Shown here: piece by piece, positions 40,775-48,463 of the stretch | Layout of the letters: each line of letters starts with the position of its first letter | How positions within the stretch are numbered: the first letter of the stretch is position 1 | DNA from: an uncultured Prevotella sp. | GTDB taxonomy: Bacteria; Bacteroidota; Bacteroidia; Bacteroidales; Bacteroidaceae | NCBI GenBank assembly: GCA_900316565.1 | Contig: ONDK01000011.1 | Span: forward strand, 1-50,651 | DNA length: 50,651 nt | Direction of reading: 5' to 3' | Made by a program: the position numbers and the translations under genes | The notes under the pieces: generated by a model | The model's database searches: none | What the model saw: the letters and a program-made list of their open reading frames with translations, nothing else | Told to the model about the DNA's origin: nothing

Positions 40775-41197
40775 TGAATCGCTTGAATATCCGCATGACT
40801 GTAAGAACTTTTTTGCATCCATGAATGGTATGCTTGACCCGTTGAATCCTTTTTTATCCCTTGTTATAATGAGATCCGGATTTGACTCTAAAGAAGAGAA
40901 ATATTGGACTGCATCTTCAAAGTCAGTCGGGTCTTGCTTTAATGCCTTATTTATTGTTGCTTCGTCTATAGAGGTTACATCAATATATTCTAGTAATTTC
41001 GAGATGTCGTCCAAGACTTTCTTCTTGTCATAGTATTTCCTCATGACGTATGCACAATTGATTACTGTCAAAGATGAGGTGGATGCTTGTATAAAGTTCT
41101 GTCGTATCATTTCCATGATAAGTGCTGCATCTTCAAAAAAGTCTTTTCTACAGGCAAGATAATCGACTATGATATTGGTGTCTAGAAATATTTTCAT
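40763..41197 (-). CDS. PIN domain toxin (VapC-like)
   Basis: A predicted metal-dependent RNase of a type II toxin-antitoxin pair, 144 residues. PIN acidic residues are visible: Asp6 in FLDTNIIVDYL and Asp12, then Glu/Asp in PTDFEDAVQY and Asp in LIITRDKKGF. The domain would end naturally near MDAKKFLQSCG; the last residues (YSSDSPQG) come from the join with the exporter remnant. The ATG at 41197 overlaps the antitoxin stop by four bases (ATGA), so the pair is translationally coupled. The frame extends six residues upstream, but the overlap start is standard for such pairs. Confidence 0.85.
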   Translation of the reverse strand: MKIFLDTNIIVDYLACRKDFFEDAALIMEMIRQNFIQASTSSLTVINCAYVMRKYYDKKKVLDDISKLLEYIDVTSIDEATINKALKQDPTDFEDAVQYFSSLESNPDLIITRDKKGFNGSSIPFMDAKKFLQSCGYSSDSPQG

Positions 41198-41448
41198 TTC
41201 GAAAGCTCCTCCCACATTTTTGCTGTTTCCTTATCAAAGTCAACATCCTCAGGTAAAGGTCCTATTGTGCCTTTTCTGGTTTCATCTGTGATTTTGAAAT
41301 CTTTAGGTAAGTGCGGAAATTCAAGCTTAGTATTATTTGACTTAATGATTTTCTTAATAGCCTCCAATACTTGTCTCAACTTCCGTGTGTCGTTGGAAAT
41401 TATACCAAGATTGCGATATATTTCAGCATTTAATTCAAATGTTGTCAT
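41194..41448 (-). CDS. Antitoxin of the PIN-domain pair
   Basis: A small charged protein of 84 residues that should bind the PIN toxin and the promoter of its own operon. It opens MTTFELNAEIYRNLGIISND, a helical N-terminal part followed by a basic stretch (KKIIKSNN) and an acidic, disordered-looking C-terminal half ending DKETAKMWEELSK, the usual toxin-wrapping arrangement. A strong Shine-Dalgarno sequence (AGGAGG) lies eight bases before the ATG at 41448, which is unusual for this genome and decides the start over an upstream ATG at 41472. I do not recognise the antitoxin family with certainty. Confidence 0.75.
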   Translation of the reverse strand: MTTFELNAEIYRNLGIISNDTRKLRQVLEAIKKIIKSNNTKLEFPHLPKDFKITDETRKGTIGPLPEDVDFDKETAKMWEELSK

Positions 41449-41471
41449 AATGATTCCTCCTAATTTTGTCA

Positions 41472-41501
41472 CAAAGATAGTGTATCTAGAAGATAATTCA
41501 A
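41472..41501 (-). promoter_or_regulatory. Promoter of the toxin-antitoxin pair
   Basis: Minus strand TTG (41499-41501), exactly 19 bases, then TATCTTTG (41472-41479), 24 bases before the antitoxin ATG and 18 bases after the exporter stop codon. Confidence 0.75.
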
Positions 41502-41518
41502 AATAAAATCTCTCTTTT

Positions 41519-44146
41519 CTACTTCACGATGTTGGCGATGGTGGCGAGGACGGCGGCGATGCTGGCGGCGCTAGAACCAACGCTGAGGGTCTCGGCAAGG
41601 CTCATGCGGGATGAAGACTTGCTTGGGACTACAATCTCGCAGCCGGGATATACCTTTGCGTTGTGGCCGACCTTGGCAACCGTTCCGTTCATATATAGGA
41701 TGTAGGTGCGGCTCTTCTTGGCGTTGGAAGCGAAGCCTCCCGCCTCGTCTATGTAGTAGCTGACGTTCTTTCCCTTTGTATATGCCACGGAGTTCGGGTA
41801 CATTACGGCACCGTTGATTTTCACTGTACCGTTGTAGAGAGGCACTGTTATGCGGTCGCCCTCACGAAGGACGATGTCTGCGTCGCTTCCCGGATGTGCG
41901 AGGGCCTTGTCGAGCTCTATGCCTACGGGGTAGTAGTCAGGCACCTGGAACTTCTGTAAGGTTATGGCGTTTGCCTGTTGTGCCGCCTGCATGACGGAGG
42001 CTCCGTTGCTTGAGCGCGAAGCCATCTCCAGCATTTGCTGCTGTTGCTGCTCCTGTGCCATGCGGAGTGCCGTCTCCATGCGGGCACGCTCGCTCTCGTT
42101 CGTGCGGCGTTCGAGTCGAGCACCCTTGATATATGCTGTTGCCTTTGTCCCGCCGGCAGCCTTTATGATGTCGCTGAGGCGTGTCTTGGTCGTTGGCAGG
42201 GCATAGGTGCCGGCAAAGAGCACCTCGCCGTTAACGTAAACGTTCTGCAGACTGTTGGTGCCTGGGCTGCGGCGCACGTATACCTCATCGTAAGGCTCAA
42301 GGATGAAGCCCTGCTCTCCGTCTATGACGAAGCCGTCTTTCAGTGAGAAGGTGTATGTGCGTGCGGTAATGGAGTCGGCGGAGGTTGCTGACGGGTCATA
42401 CATCCGCCGGCTGACGTCGACCTTTGATGTTGAGGCGGTGTTGGTAAGTCCTCCTGCTTGAAGGATGAAGTCCTCCAGCGTCTCATTATCCGCATATTTA
42501 TATACGCCAGGATACTGCACCTCTCCATGAATGGTGATGGTCTGCTCCTGCATCACGTCTTGCTTGGTAGGGATGAACAGCACATCCTCGTTCTGCAATG
42601 GGATGTCGGCAACTTTACCGCTGAGTATTCCGTCGACGTCCACGGATATCACTTTCAGCGTGCGGTCGGCTTTTCTGCGGTGCATCACGGCACGGGCTGT
42701 GAAGGCACTCTCGGTGAGTCCGTCGGCAGCCTCTATCAAGGATTTGACGGTCTGTATGTCGCCACCGACCTGGTACATACCGGGACGTAAGACGGCACCT
42801 TTTATCTCGACCATGTTCTCATAACGCGGTATGACGGAGTCGACGCTTATCGAGTCGCCGTCGGAGAGGCGGAACGAAGAGAAGTCGAACTCGTTGACAT
42901 TGAAGATGGAATACTCACGGCCCGTCTTTCGGAACACGCGGACAGATTTTGTGTAGGCGTCGCCGGAGAAGCCAGCCGCATAACGAAGCAAGGTGCCAAG
43001 GCTTTCGTTGCGCGTCATCTCATAGTACATCGGGCGTTTCACTTTGCCGGTGACGTTGACGAGGCAGTCGTAGGCTCCTACAACGATAACATCGCCGTCG
43101 GCAAGTTTGATGTTGCCCGACAGACGGCCGTTCTGCAGGTAGTCGTAGACGTCGATGTGGCTTACGAGGCGGTTGCTTCTGAAGACCTTTATGTTTCGGA
43201 GTGTACCGAGGTCGCTGGGACCTCCGGCCGCATAGAGGGCGTTGAAGGCGGTGGAGAATGCCGACAGCGTGTAGGTTCCCGGTCTCTTCACCTCTCCCAT
43301 GACGTTAATCATTATCGAGTGTGTAGAGCCTATGGACAGACGGATCTTTGAACTGCTGTAGCGGCGGCCCATCTTGGCGCGGACGCGGGCGTTGGCCTGC
43401 GAGACAGTGAGCCCGTTGACGTTGATAGGTCCGAAGCCCTCTATTGTTATCATACCGTCGGGGGCAACGGTGGTCTCTATCGACTTCTGAGAAGCTCCGT
43501 AGATGTCTATGAACACGGCGTCGCCAGGACCCAGACGGTAGTTGCGCGGCATGGCGACGTTCTCGTTGGGCTCGAATGTCAGGTTCTGCTTCGAGAAGAG
43601 GTCGTGGCCATATATCTTCTTCTTGTCCTGCTGCAGTCTGGCAACAAGCTGCCGGTACATTGCCGCCGTGTCGGCAGGAGCCCACGAGTTGAGCTCATCC
43701 TGCATTGCTACATAGTCGGGGTTGTAGGCATCGTAGGTGTTGTCATATGTCCTGTCCGACTTTATCCGCATGTTGGAGAACTCATCCTGGGTGCGTCGCT
43801 CGTCATTGTAGATGTCGCGCGACTCATCGGCGATGTCCTCCTGCGAACGGTTCTTGGCCGAGTTCATCCCCGCCGTGCGCCGCTGACGGCTCGTCGGCTT
43901 GTTGCGGCTGCCGGAGACGCTCTCCGATGTCTTGTTGTTGATACTCTCATAGAGCTTCCTCACACGACGTATCTGGCTTATGTCGACACCATTTTGCATC
44001 AGGTGGGTGACAATCTGCGACTGTGAGGTGCCCCGGGCATGCTCCCTGGTGATGTATTCCATGACCTGGTTGTCAGTCATTCCGGACTGGGCATAGAGGC
44101 ACATTGACAGAAATGACAGAAAGACTATGAGAATGTATCTTTTCAT
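41519..44146 (-). CDS. Polysaccharide export outer-membrane protein with multiple SLBB domains (Wza-like)
   Basis: A long exporter that forms the outer-membrane passage for the polysaccharide. The 875 residues have a signal peptide (MKRYILIVFLSFLSMCLYAQ), a charged helical region, a poly-export domain (about 195-275; YRLGPGDAVFIDIYGASQ) and then about six SLBB-like repeats, each starting with a pattern such as INVMGEVKRPGTY, VNVTGKVKRPMYY, VEIKGAVLRPGMY, ITIHGEVQYPGVY, VYVNGEVLFAGTY and VKINGAVMYPNSV. A Gln-rich helix (about 690-720) and a small Ala/Ser-rich hydrophobic C-terminal tail follow. No lipobox is seen, unlike Wza, so it is the longer Bacteroidetes/BexD-like form. Promoter -7 at 44210-44217. 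Confidence 0.9.
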   Translation of the reverse strand: MKRYILIVFLSFLSMCLYAQSGMTDNQVMEYITREHARGTSQSQIVTHLMQNGVDISQIRRVRKLYESINNKTSESVSGSRNKPTSRQRRTAGMNSAKNRSQEDIADESRDIYNDERRTQDEFSNMRIKSDRTYDNTYDAYNPDYVAMQDELNSWAPADTAAMYRQLVARLQQDKKKIYGHDLFSKQNLTFEPNENVAMPRNYRLGPGDAVFIDIYGASQKSIETTVAPDGMITIEGFGPINVNGLTVSQANARVRAKMGRRYSSSKIRLSIGSTHSIMINVMGEVKRPGTYTLSAFSTAFNALYAAGGPSDLGTLRNIKVFRSNRLVSHIDVYDYLQNGRLSGNIKLADGDVIVVGAYDCLVNVTGKVKRPMYYEMTRNESLGTLLRYAAGFSGDAYTKSVRVFRKTGREYSIFNVNEFDFSSFRLSDGDSISVDSVIPRYENMVEIKGAVLRPGMYQVGGDIQTVKSLIEAADGLTESAFTARAVMHRRKADRTLKVISVDVDGILSGKVADIPLQNEDVLFIPTKQDVMQEQTITIHGEVQYPGVYKYADNETLEDFILQAGGLTNTASTSKVDVSRRMYDPSATSADSITARTYTFSLKDGFVIDGEQGFILEPYDEVYVRRSPGTNSLQNVYVNGEVLFAGTYALPTTKTRLSDIIKAAGGTKATAYIKGARLERRTNESERARMETALRMAQEQQQQQMLEMASRSSNGASVMQAAQQANAITLQKFQVPDYYPVGIELDKALAHPGSDADIVLREGDRITVPLYNGTVKINGAVMYPNSVAYTKGKNVSYYIDEAGGFASNAKKSRTYILYMNGTVAKVGHNAKVYPGCEIVVPSKSSSRMSLAETLSVGSSAASIAAVLATIANIVK

Positions 44147-44209
44147 TATTTATTTAGTTGTTATGAAGCTTCCTATTATGTATATAACTCTAATTTGTGT
44201 AATTTGTTG

Positions 44210-44217
44210 CAAAGATA
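44210..44217 (-). promoter_or_regulatory. -7 element of the exporter gene
   Basis: Minus strand TATCTTTG, giving a leader of about 60 bases; the -33 region reads TTTTCG, a weak match. Confidence 0.5.
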
Positions 44218-44302
44218 CTGCTTTTTCTTCGCTTTTCCGAAAAATGAGGTGTGAATTTGCTGCCTTGCATGATGGCAGCTCGTATTTGGCATAACAAAAA
44301 AG

Positions 44303-44349
44303 GACCCGCTTTATCATCAGCAATGAAACTGCCGATGATAAAGCGGGTC
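44303..44349 (-). terminator. Terminator after glmS
   Basis: A perfect 16-bp stem (GACCCGCTTTATCATC with its complement) with a 15-base loop. On the minus strand it is followed by CTTTTTTTG, a strong T tract. Confidence 0.85.
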
Positions 44350-44392
44350 TTGGTGATTTATAGTCAGTGGATAAGAACCATTGTCAAGAGCA

Positions 44393-46288
44393 TTACTCCA
44401 CGGTAACACTCTTGGCAAGGTTACGTGGCTGGTCGACGTTAAGTCCCTTGCAGACAGCAACATGATATGCCAGAAGCTGCAGCGGAATTACAGTGAGCAG
44501 CGGAGCCAGCGGCGCCAGCGTGTGCGGTACCTCTATGCACTCGTCGGCAATCTTCGGGATCTCCGTGTCGCCTTCGGTGATTACTGCGATGATATGTCCG
44601 CCACGGGCCTTTACCTCCTCCATGTTGGACACTATCTTCTGGTACTGCTTGTGATGTGTGGCTACAAAGAGAACCGGCATGCGGTCGTCGACAAGGGCGA
44701 TAGGTCCGTGCTTCATCTCTGCTGCCGGATAGCCCTCGGCATGGATATAGCTTATCTCCTTGAGCTTCAGTGCGCCCTCAAGAGCCACAGGATAGTTCCA
44801 GCCACGTCCCAGATAGAGGAAGTTGGTGGCATAGGTGTATGTGCGGCTGATGGTCTTGATGCGGTCGTCGAGCTTCAGCACCTTCTCAATCTTGTCAGGG
44901 ATGATGGCCAGCTCCTGTATCATGGCGTCATATTCCTCCTGGCTGATGGTGCCCTTGCAGTGTCCCAGACACAGAGCCAGCAGGGTAAGACATGTGAGCT
45001 GTCCTGTGAATGCCTTTGTGGAGGCCACTCCTATCTCCGGGCCCACATGGATGTATATGCCGGTATCCGTCTGACGGGCTATGCTGGAGCCTACGGCGTT
45101 GACGATACCGAAGATGCAGGCGCCTTTCGACTTCGCCAGCTCTATAGCTGCCAGCGTGTCGGCGGTCTCACCGCTCTGGCTTATCGCGATGACAACATCG
45201 GTAGGGTAGACGATGGGATTGCGGTAACGGAACTCACTGGCATAGTCGACCTCTACCGGTATCTGGCAATACTGCTCTATGAGCTGCTTGCCGATGAGTC
45301 CTGCGTGCCAGCTTGTTCCGCAGGCTACGATGATGAACCGCTTGGCGGACATCAGCCGGTCCTTGTTGTTCTTGACTGCTGACAGCACTATGTCGTTTGC
45401 ATCAATGTAGTTGTTTCTTCCTGCTTTCTTCTCACTTGTCGATGTCTTTGCGAACAGGCGTCCACGCATGCAGTCGCGCAGACATTTCGGCTGGTCGAAG
45501 ATTTCCTTGAGCATGAAGTGTGGGAAACCGCCTTTGGAGAGCATGTCAATGTCCATGTCAACCTCGTTGATCTTCACGTCAGCGCGTGTTTTGTCGAGGT
45601 TCCAGATTTGGAGGGGTTTCCCGACCTCTGCCGTTACCACCTGCTCATCGTCGACATATACTACATTCTTAGTGTATTCTACTATTGGTGAGGCATCACT
45701 TGCCACGAAAAACTCGCTGTTGTCCTTGCCGACACCGATGACCATCGGTGATCCCTTGCGGGCGGCAACTATCTGATGGGGGTTGCGGCGGTCTATGACT
45801 GCTATGGCATAGGCTCCTACGCACTTTCTCAGAGCGTGGCAGACAGACTGCGTGAGGTTCGTGTGATGCTTGTCCATGGCATACTCAATGAGCTGTACAA
45901 GCACTTCCGTGTCAGTGTCGCTCTTGAAGTGGTAGCCTTTGCCCTTGAGCTGCTCGCGAAGCTCGGAGTAGTTCTCGATGATACCGTTGTGGACGATGGC
46001 GATATTGCCCGACTCCGAGACATGAGGATGGGCGTTGCGCACCGACGGTTCTCCGTGGGTAGCCCAACGGGTATGGGCTATTCCGATAGTGCCGGCGCAG
46101 TCCTGACCCTTCGCTACGTTCTCTAAGTCGGCGACTTTGCCTTTCGCCTTATAGACGTTCATCTGATCTTCTGAATTTATGAGTGCTACTCCGGCCGAGT
46201 CGTAACCACGATATTCGAGGCGGTGAAGCCCTTTGATAAGGATCTCGTAAGCGTTACGGCTTCCGATATAACCAACAATTCCGCACAT
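44393..46288 (-). CDS. glmS: Glutamine--fructose-6-phosphate aminotransferase
   Basis: Makes glucosamine-6-phosphate from fructose-6-phosphate and glutamine, the first step to UDP-GlcNAc for peptidoglycan, LPS and the capsule; cytoplasmic. The 631 residues begin with the processed Cys2 nucleophile (MCGIVGYIG), continue HRLEYRGYDSAG, AHTRWATHGEPS and the SDTDTEV glutaminase block. Two SIS sugar-isomerase domains follow (ISQSGETADTLAAI; ATNFLYLGRGWNYPVALEGALKLKEISYIHAEGYPAAEMKHGP in part). The C-terminal ...QPRNLAKSVTVE is the standard end. It is slightly longer than the E. coli enzyme (609) because of small insertions. Terminated by a strong hairpin. No clear -7 box upstream. Confidence 0.97.
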   Translation of the reverse strand: MCGIVGYIGSRNAYEILIKGLHRLEYRGYDSAGVALINSEDQMNVYKAKGKVADLENVAKGQDCAGTIGIAHTRWATHGEPSVRNAHPHVSESGNIAIVHNGIIENYSELREQLKGKGYHFKSDTDTEVLVQLIEYAMDKHHTNLTQSVCHALRKCVGAYAIAVIDRRNPHQIVAARKGSPMVIGVGKDNSEFFVASDASPIVEYTKNVVYVDDEQVVTAEVGKPLQIWNLDKTRADVKINEVDMDIDMLSKGGFPHFMLKEIFDQPKCLRDCMRGRLFAKTSTSEKKAGRNNYIDANDIVLSAVKNNKDRLMSAKRFIIVACGTSWHAGLIGKQLIEQYCQIPVEVDYASEFRYRNPIVYPTDVVIAISQSGETADTLAAIELAKSKGACIFGIVNAVGSSIARQTDTGIYIHVGPEIGVASTKAFTGQLTCLTLLALCLGHCKGTISQEEYDAMIQELAIIPDKIEKVLKLDDRIKTISRTYTYATNFLYLGRGWNYPVALEGALKLKEISYIHAEGYPAAEMKHGPIALVDDRMPVLFVATHHKQYQKIVSNMEEVKARGGHIIAVITEGDTEIPKIADECIEVPHTLAPLAPLLTVIPLQLLAYHVAVCKGLNVDQPRNLAKSVTVE

Positions 46289-46442
46289 AAGTTCTTCTGT
46301 TTATTATTTAATAATAATGTGTAAAAGCAAGCCGGCATGTCTTCTTGCCTGTGGGTGCTTTTCTACTATAACGAAATTTTCTCTGTTTTATTATACGCAA
46401 AAAGCTCCGAAACCATTTATTGGTTGCGGAGCTTTCTCTTTC

Positions 46443-46520
46443 TGGGGTGGGGGGTGGGACTCGAACCCACGACATTCAGAACCACAATCTGACGCTCTAA
46501 CCAACTGAACTACGCCCACC
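46443..46520 (-). tRNA. tRNA-His (anticodon GTG)
   Basis: Minus strand. The anticodon stem TCAGA/TCTGA closes loop TTGTGGT, giving anticodon GTG. The extra 5' G (G-1 at 46520) faces discriminator C (46446), the histidine identity pair, and CCA is encoded (46443-46445). The T arm GTGGG-TTCGAGT-CCCAC is intact. The acceptor stem has one C-C mismatch at position 6:67. Confidence 0.93.
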
Positions 46521-46550
46521 GTGTTGTTGATTGCTTTTGAAAAGCGAGTG

Positions 46551-46581
46551 CAAAGGTACGGGATTTCTTTGAGTTGTGCAA
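46551..46581 (-). promoter_or_regulatory. Promoter of tRNA-His
   Basis: Minus strand TTG (46579-46581), 20 bases, TACCTTTG (46551-46558), about 30 bases upstream of the mature tRNA. It lies just after the secG stop codon. Confidence 0.65.
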
Positions 46582-46610
46582 ATAAATCCCGTACTTTTTT
46601 TCTTTTTTCT

Positions 46611-47021
46611 TTATTTTGCTGGTGCCGGTGCGCTCTGAGGAGCTGCTCCCTGGGCTGCCGGAGCTGTCTGCTTAGCACCCTGTGCGCCCTGTGCCGCATT
46701 CTGCTTCTGCTGCTGGCTGGCACCGAAGTTAGGCAGTGTGTTCGGGTTTGTTTTGCTGTCGCCGGCGGTCTTCTCTATGACGCTCTCGTCGGTTGTTGCT
46801 TTCGGAGCCACGTGTGCGCAGATGATGCTGCATACGACCATGACGATGGCCAGACCCCATGTAGCCTTCTCAATGAAGTCGGTGGTCTTGCGGACACCCA
46901 TAATCTGGTTTGAAGATGAGAAGTTAGATGCCAGACCGCCTCCCTTAGACTCCTGGATGAGTACAATGCCTATCATGAGAAGCGCTGCAATGACAATAAG
47001 GATTACGAATAATGTGTACAT
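46611..47021 (-). CDS. secG: Preprotein translocase subunit SecG
   Basis: An accessory subunit of the Sec translocon in the inner membrane. Residues 1-75 hold the two membrane helices and the family core LIQESKGGGLASNFSSSNQIMGVRKTTDFIEKATW (in part: LIQ-SKGGGL and G-R-TTDFIEKATW). The C-terminal 60 residues are an added Gln/Ala/Pro-rich tail, as is common in Bacteroidetes. The start is two bases after the stop of the TPR-like gene, so it is the last gene of the four-gene regulator-lptE-TPR-secG run. Confidence 0.93.
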   Translation of the reverse strand: MYTLFVILIVIAALLMIGIVLIQESKGGGLASNFSSSNQIMGVRKTTDFIEKATWGLAIVMVVCSIICAHVAPKATTDESVIEKTAGDSKTNPNTLPNFGASQQQKQNAAQGAQGAKQTAPAAQGAAPQSAPAPAK

Positions 47022-47023
47022 TT

Positions 47024-47863
47024 TTATTCTTTATTTTGTTTGTTATTTATTATCAATTTTTCCAAAAAGCGTATTTGGTCTGCAAAGTAACGATTTTTTT
47101 TCGGATAAATCAAATTTAATCGTCGAATAATTTCCAAAGCCTTTGAATATCTGCCTTGTTTTATATAAATACGGGCCAATGTCTCGGTAAAGAAGCCGGA
47201 ATCGCTGTCCGACGGCTCCTCTATCTCCGGTTCATATTCCGGCTCTTCCTTCAGCTCCATCTTTCCGTCGTCGTTGTTGAGGAAGTCGTCGATGAGGTCC
47301 TGGCCTTTCATGTGTGGCGTGCTCTCCGCCTCCTCCTGTATCTCTTCCTCTGTCTCGTTGGCAAGGAGGAACGACGCATAGTCGTAGGCGTCGGCGGCTG
47401 TGGGCTTCCGTTTCTCCTTCTTCTCAGGCTCTTCCGACGGCATCTGCTGCAGGAAGTCGTCTATGAGCGCTGCCGTGCGGTCCTTGCCGCCTTCCTTCTT
47501 CTTAGTCTCAGCAGGCGTCTGATGGACTTCTGTCTTGTCCTCCGGTGCCTCAGACGGTGCTGTGGCAGTCGTGGCTATGGCTTGTCCGGCGATGCCGCCG
47601 TCTTTCTTTTCCTCTTCCTTCTCCTGCCTCAGATGATAGTGCGCGGCCTCCACGAGGTCGAAGAGCTTTTTCCTGTCGGCGACGTACATCGCTGCCCGCC
47701 GCAGCTCCTCGTCGAACGACGAGTCATGGAGCAGATAGAGGTTTGTCAGCAACAATAGTCTTGCGGGCTGATAGTAAGGGTACTGGGCGGTGAGGGCCCT
47801 TAGCTGATAAAGGCTCGAACGGTCCAGGCGGTCCGGATGGTCTATGTATTGCTGAATGTTCAT
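47024..47863 (-). CDS. TPR-like protein with repeated LIDDFL motifs
   Basis: A conserved Bacteroidetes protein without assigned function, 279 residues. The N-terminal part (about 1-75) has helical repeats (SSLYQLRALTAQYPYYQPARLLLL). The middle is charged and probably disordered, rich in Glu/Lys/Pro, with two copies of the motif LIDDFL (in AALIDDFLQQMP and DLIDDFLNND). The C-terminal part (about 235-275; FTETLARIYIKQGRYSKALEIIRRLNLIYPKKN) is a TPR. It has no signal peptide or membrane helix. Its ATG overlaps the lptE stop (TAATG), and secG starts two bases after its stop. The operon suggests a link to envelope protein export (inference). Confidence 0.82.
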   Translation of the reverse strand: MNIQQYIDHPDRLDRSSLYQLRALTAQYPYYQPARLLLLTNLYLLHDSSFDEELRRAAMYVADRKKLFDLVEAAHYHLRQEKEEEKKDGGIAGQAIATTATAPSEAPEDKTEVHQTPAETKKKEGGKDRTAALIDDFLQQMPSEEPEKKEKRKPTAADAYDYASFLLANETEEEIQEEAESTPHMKGQDLIDDFLNNDDGKMELKEEPEYEPEIEEPSDSDSGFFTETLARIYIKQGRYSKALEIIRRLNLIYPKKNRYFADQIRFLEKLIINNKQNKE

Positions 47864-48384
47864 TACCAATTGGCTACTGTAGCATTGAATATCTGTTCAA
47901 CGAGGTCTTTAATCATCTGGTTGACGAGCTCCTCCTGAACGGCGGCGAGGCTCTGCGTGGTCTCATAGGACTGTGTTGCCGTGAACTGGCGCTCGAAGTC
48001 TTGGGTGTGGTCAGCATTGTTTGTGAACCTCACGTTGACGGTCATGGCCAGCTCTGTCTGTGCGGCATATCCCTCCGAGCTGACGCTCTTGTTGCGCTGC
48101 GAGTACTGTGTTATCTCGCCCTCAATCTTCATGTCGCCGTTGCGCTTTACCTGCTGCAGCTTGGTATGGTTGGCAAACTCGTCTTTCAGGGCATTGTTGA
48201 AGTTTGGTGCCATGGGTCCCCAGACATAAGCAGCGCGGTTGGGGAAGTCGGCAATCTGAATGGTCTTGGTCTTGTTATAGTCGATGCTGGCACCGTTGAG
48301 CTTATAGCTGACGGAGCATGCCGTCATCATAAGCATGACGGCGGCAAATAGCATGACCGATATTTTATGGAGTGTCATTTGCAT
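47863..48384 (-). CDS. lptE: LPS assembly lipoprotein LptE family
   Basis: An outer-membrane lipoprotein that plugs and aids LptD. The 173 residues have a signal peptide and lipobox MTAC (Cys23), then SVSYKLNGASIDYNKTKTIQIADFPNRA, the opening of the Bacteroidetes LptE family, and a C-terminal QSLAAVQEELVNQMIKDLVEQIFN helix. An ATG two codons downstream (48378) is a possible start. It follows the sigma54-type regulator gene by 79 bases, and its stop overlaps the next ATG. The partner lptD lies 29 kb away in this window. Confidence 0.85.
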   Translation of the reverse strand: MQMTLHKISVMLFAAVMLMMTACSVSYKLNGASIDYNKTKTIQIADFPNRAAYVWGPMAPNFNNALKDEFANHTKLQQVKRNGDMKIEGEITQYSQRNKSVSSEGYAAQTELAMTVNVRFTNNADHTQDFERQFTATQSYETTQSLAAVQEELVNQMIKDLVEQIFNATVANW

Positions 48385-48463
48385 GTCTTATTCTCTGTGG
48401 TTTGTGGGGGTGGGGGAGACGGTCTTCTGTTTCCCTGCCGTCGCCATTTTTCTTATCCTTGTC

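Noticed and set aside
44381-45382. 333-codon ORF on the plus strand
   Set aside because: It is an antisense shadow of glmS in a GC-rich frame.
48385-48463. 19-codon leader peptide before lptE
   Set aside because: The ATGGCGACGG frame is short, with no supporting motif, regulatory structure or overlap.
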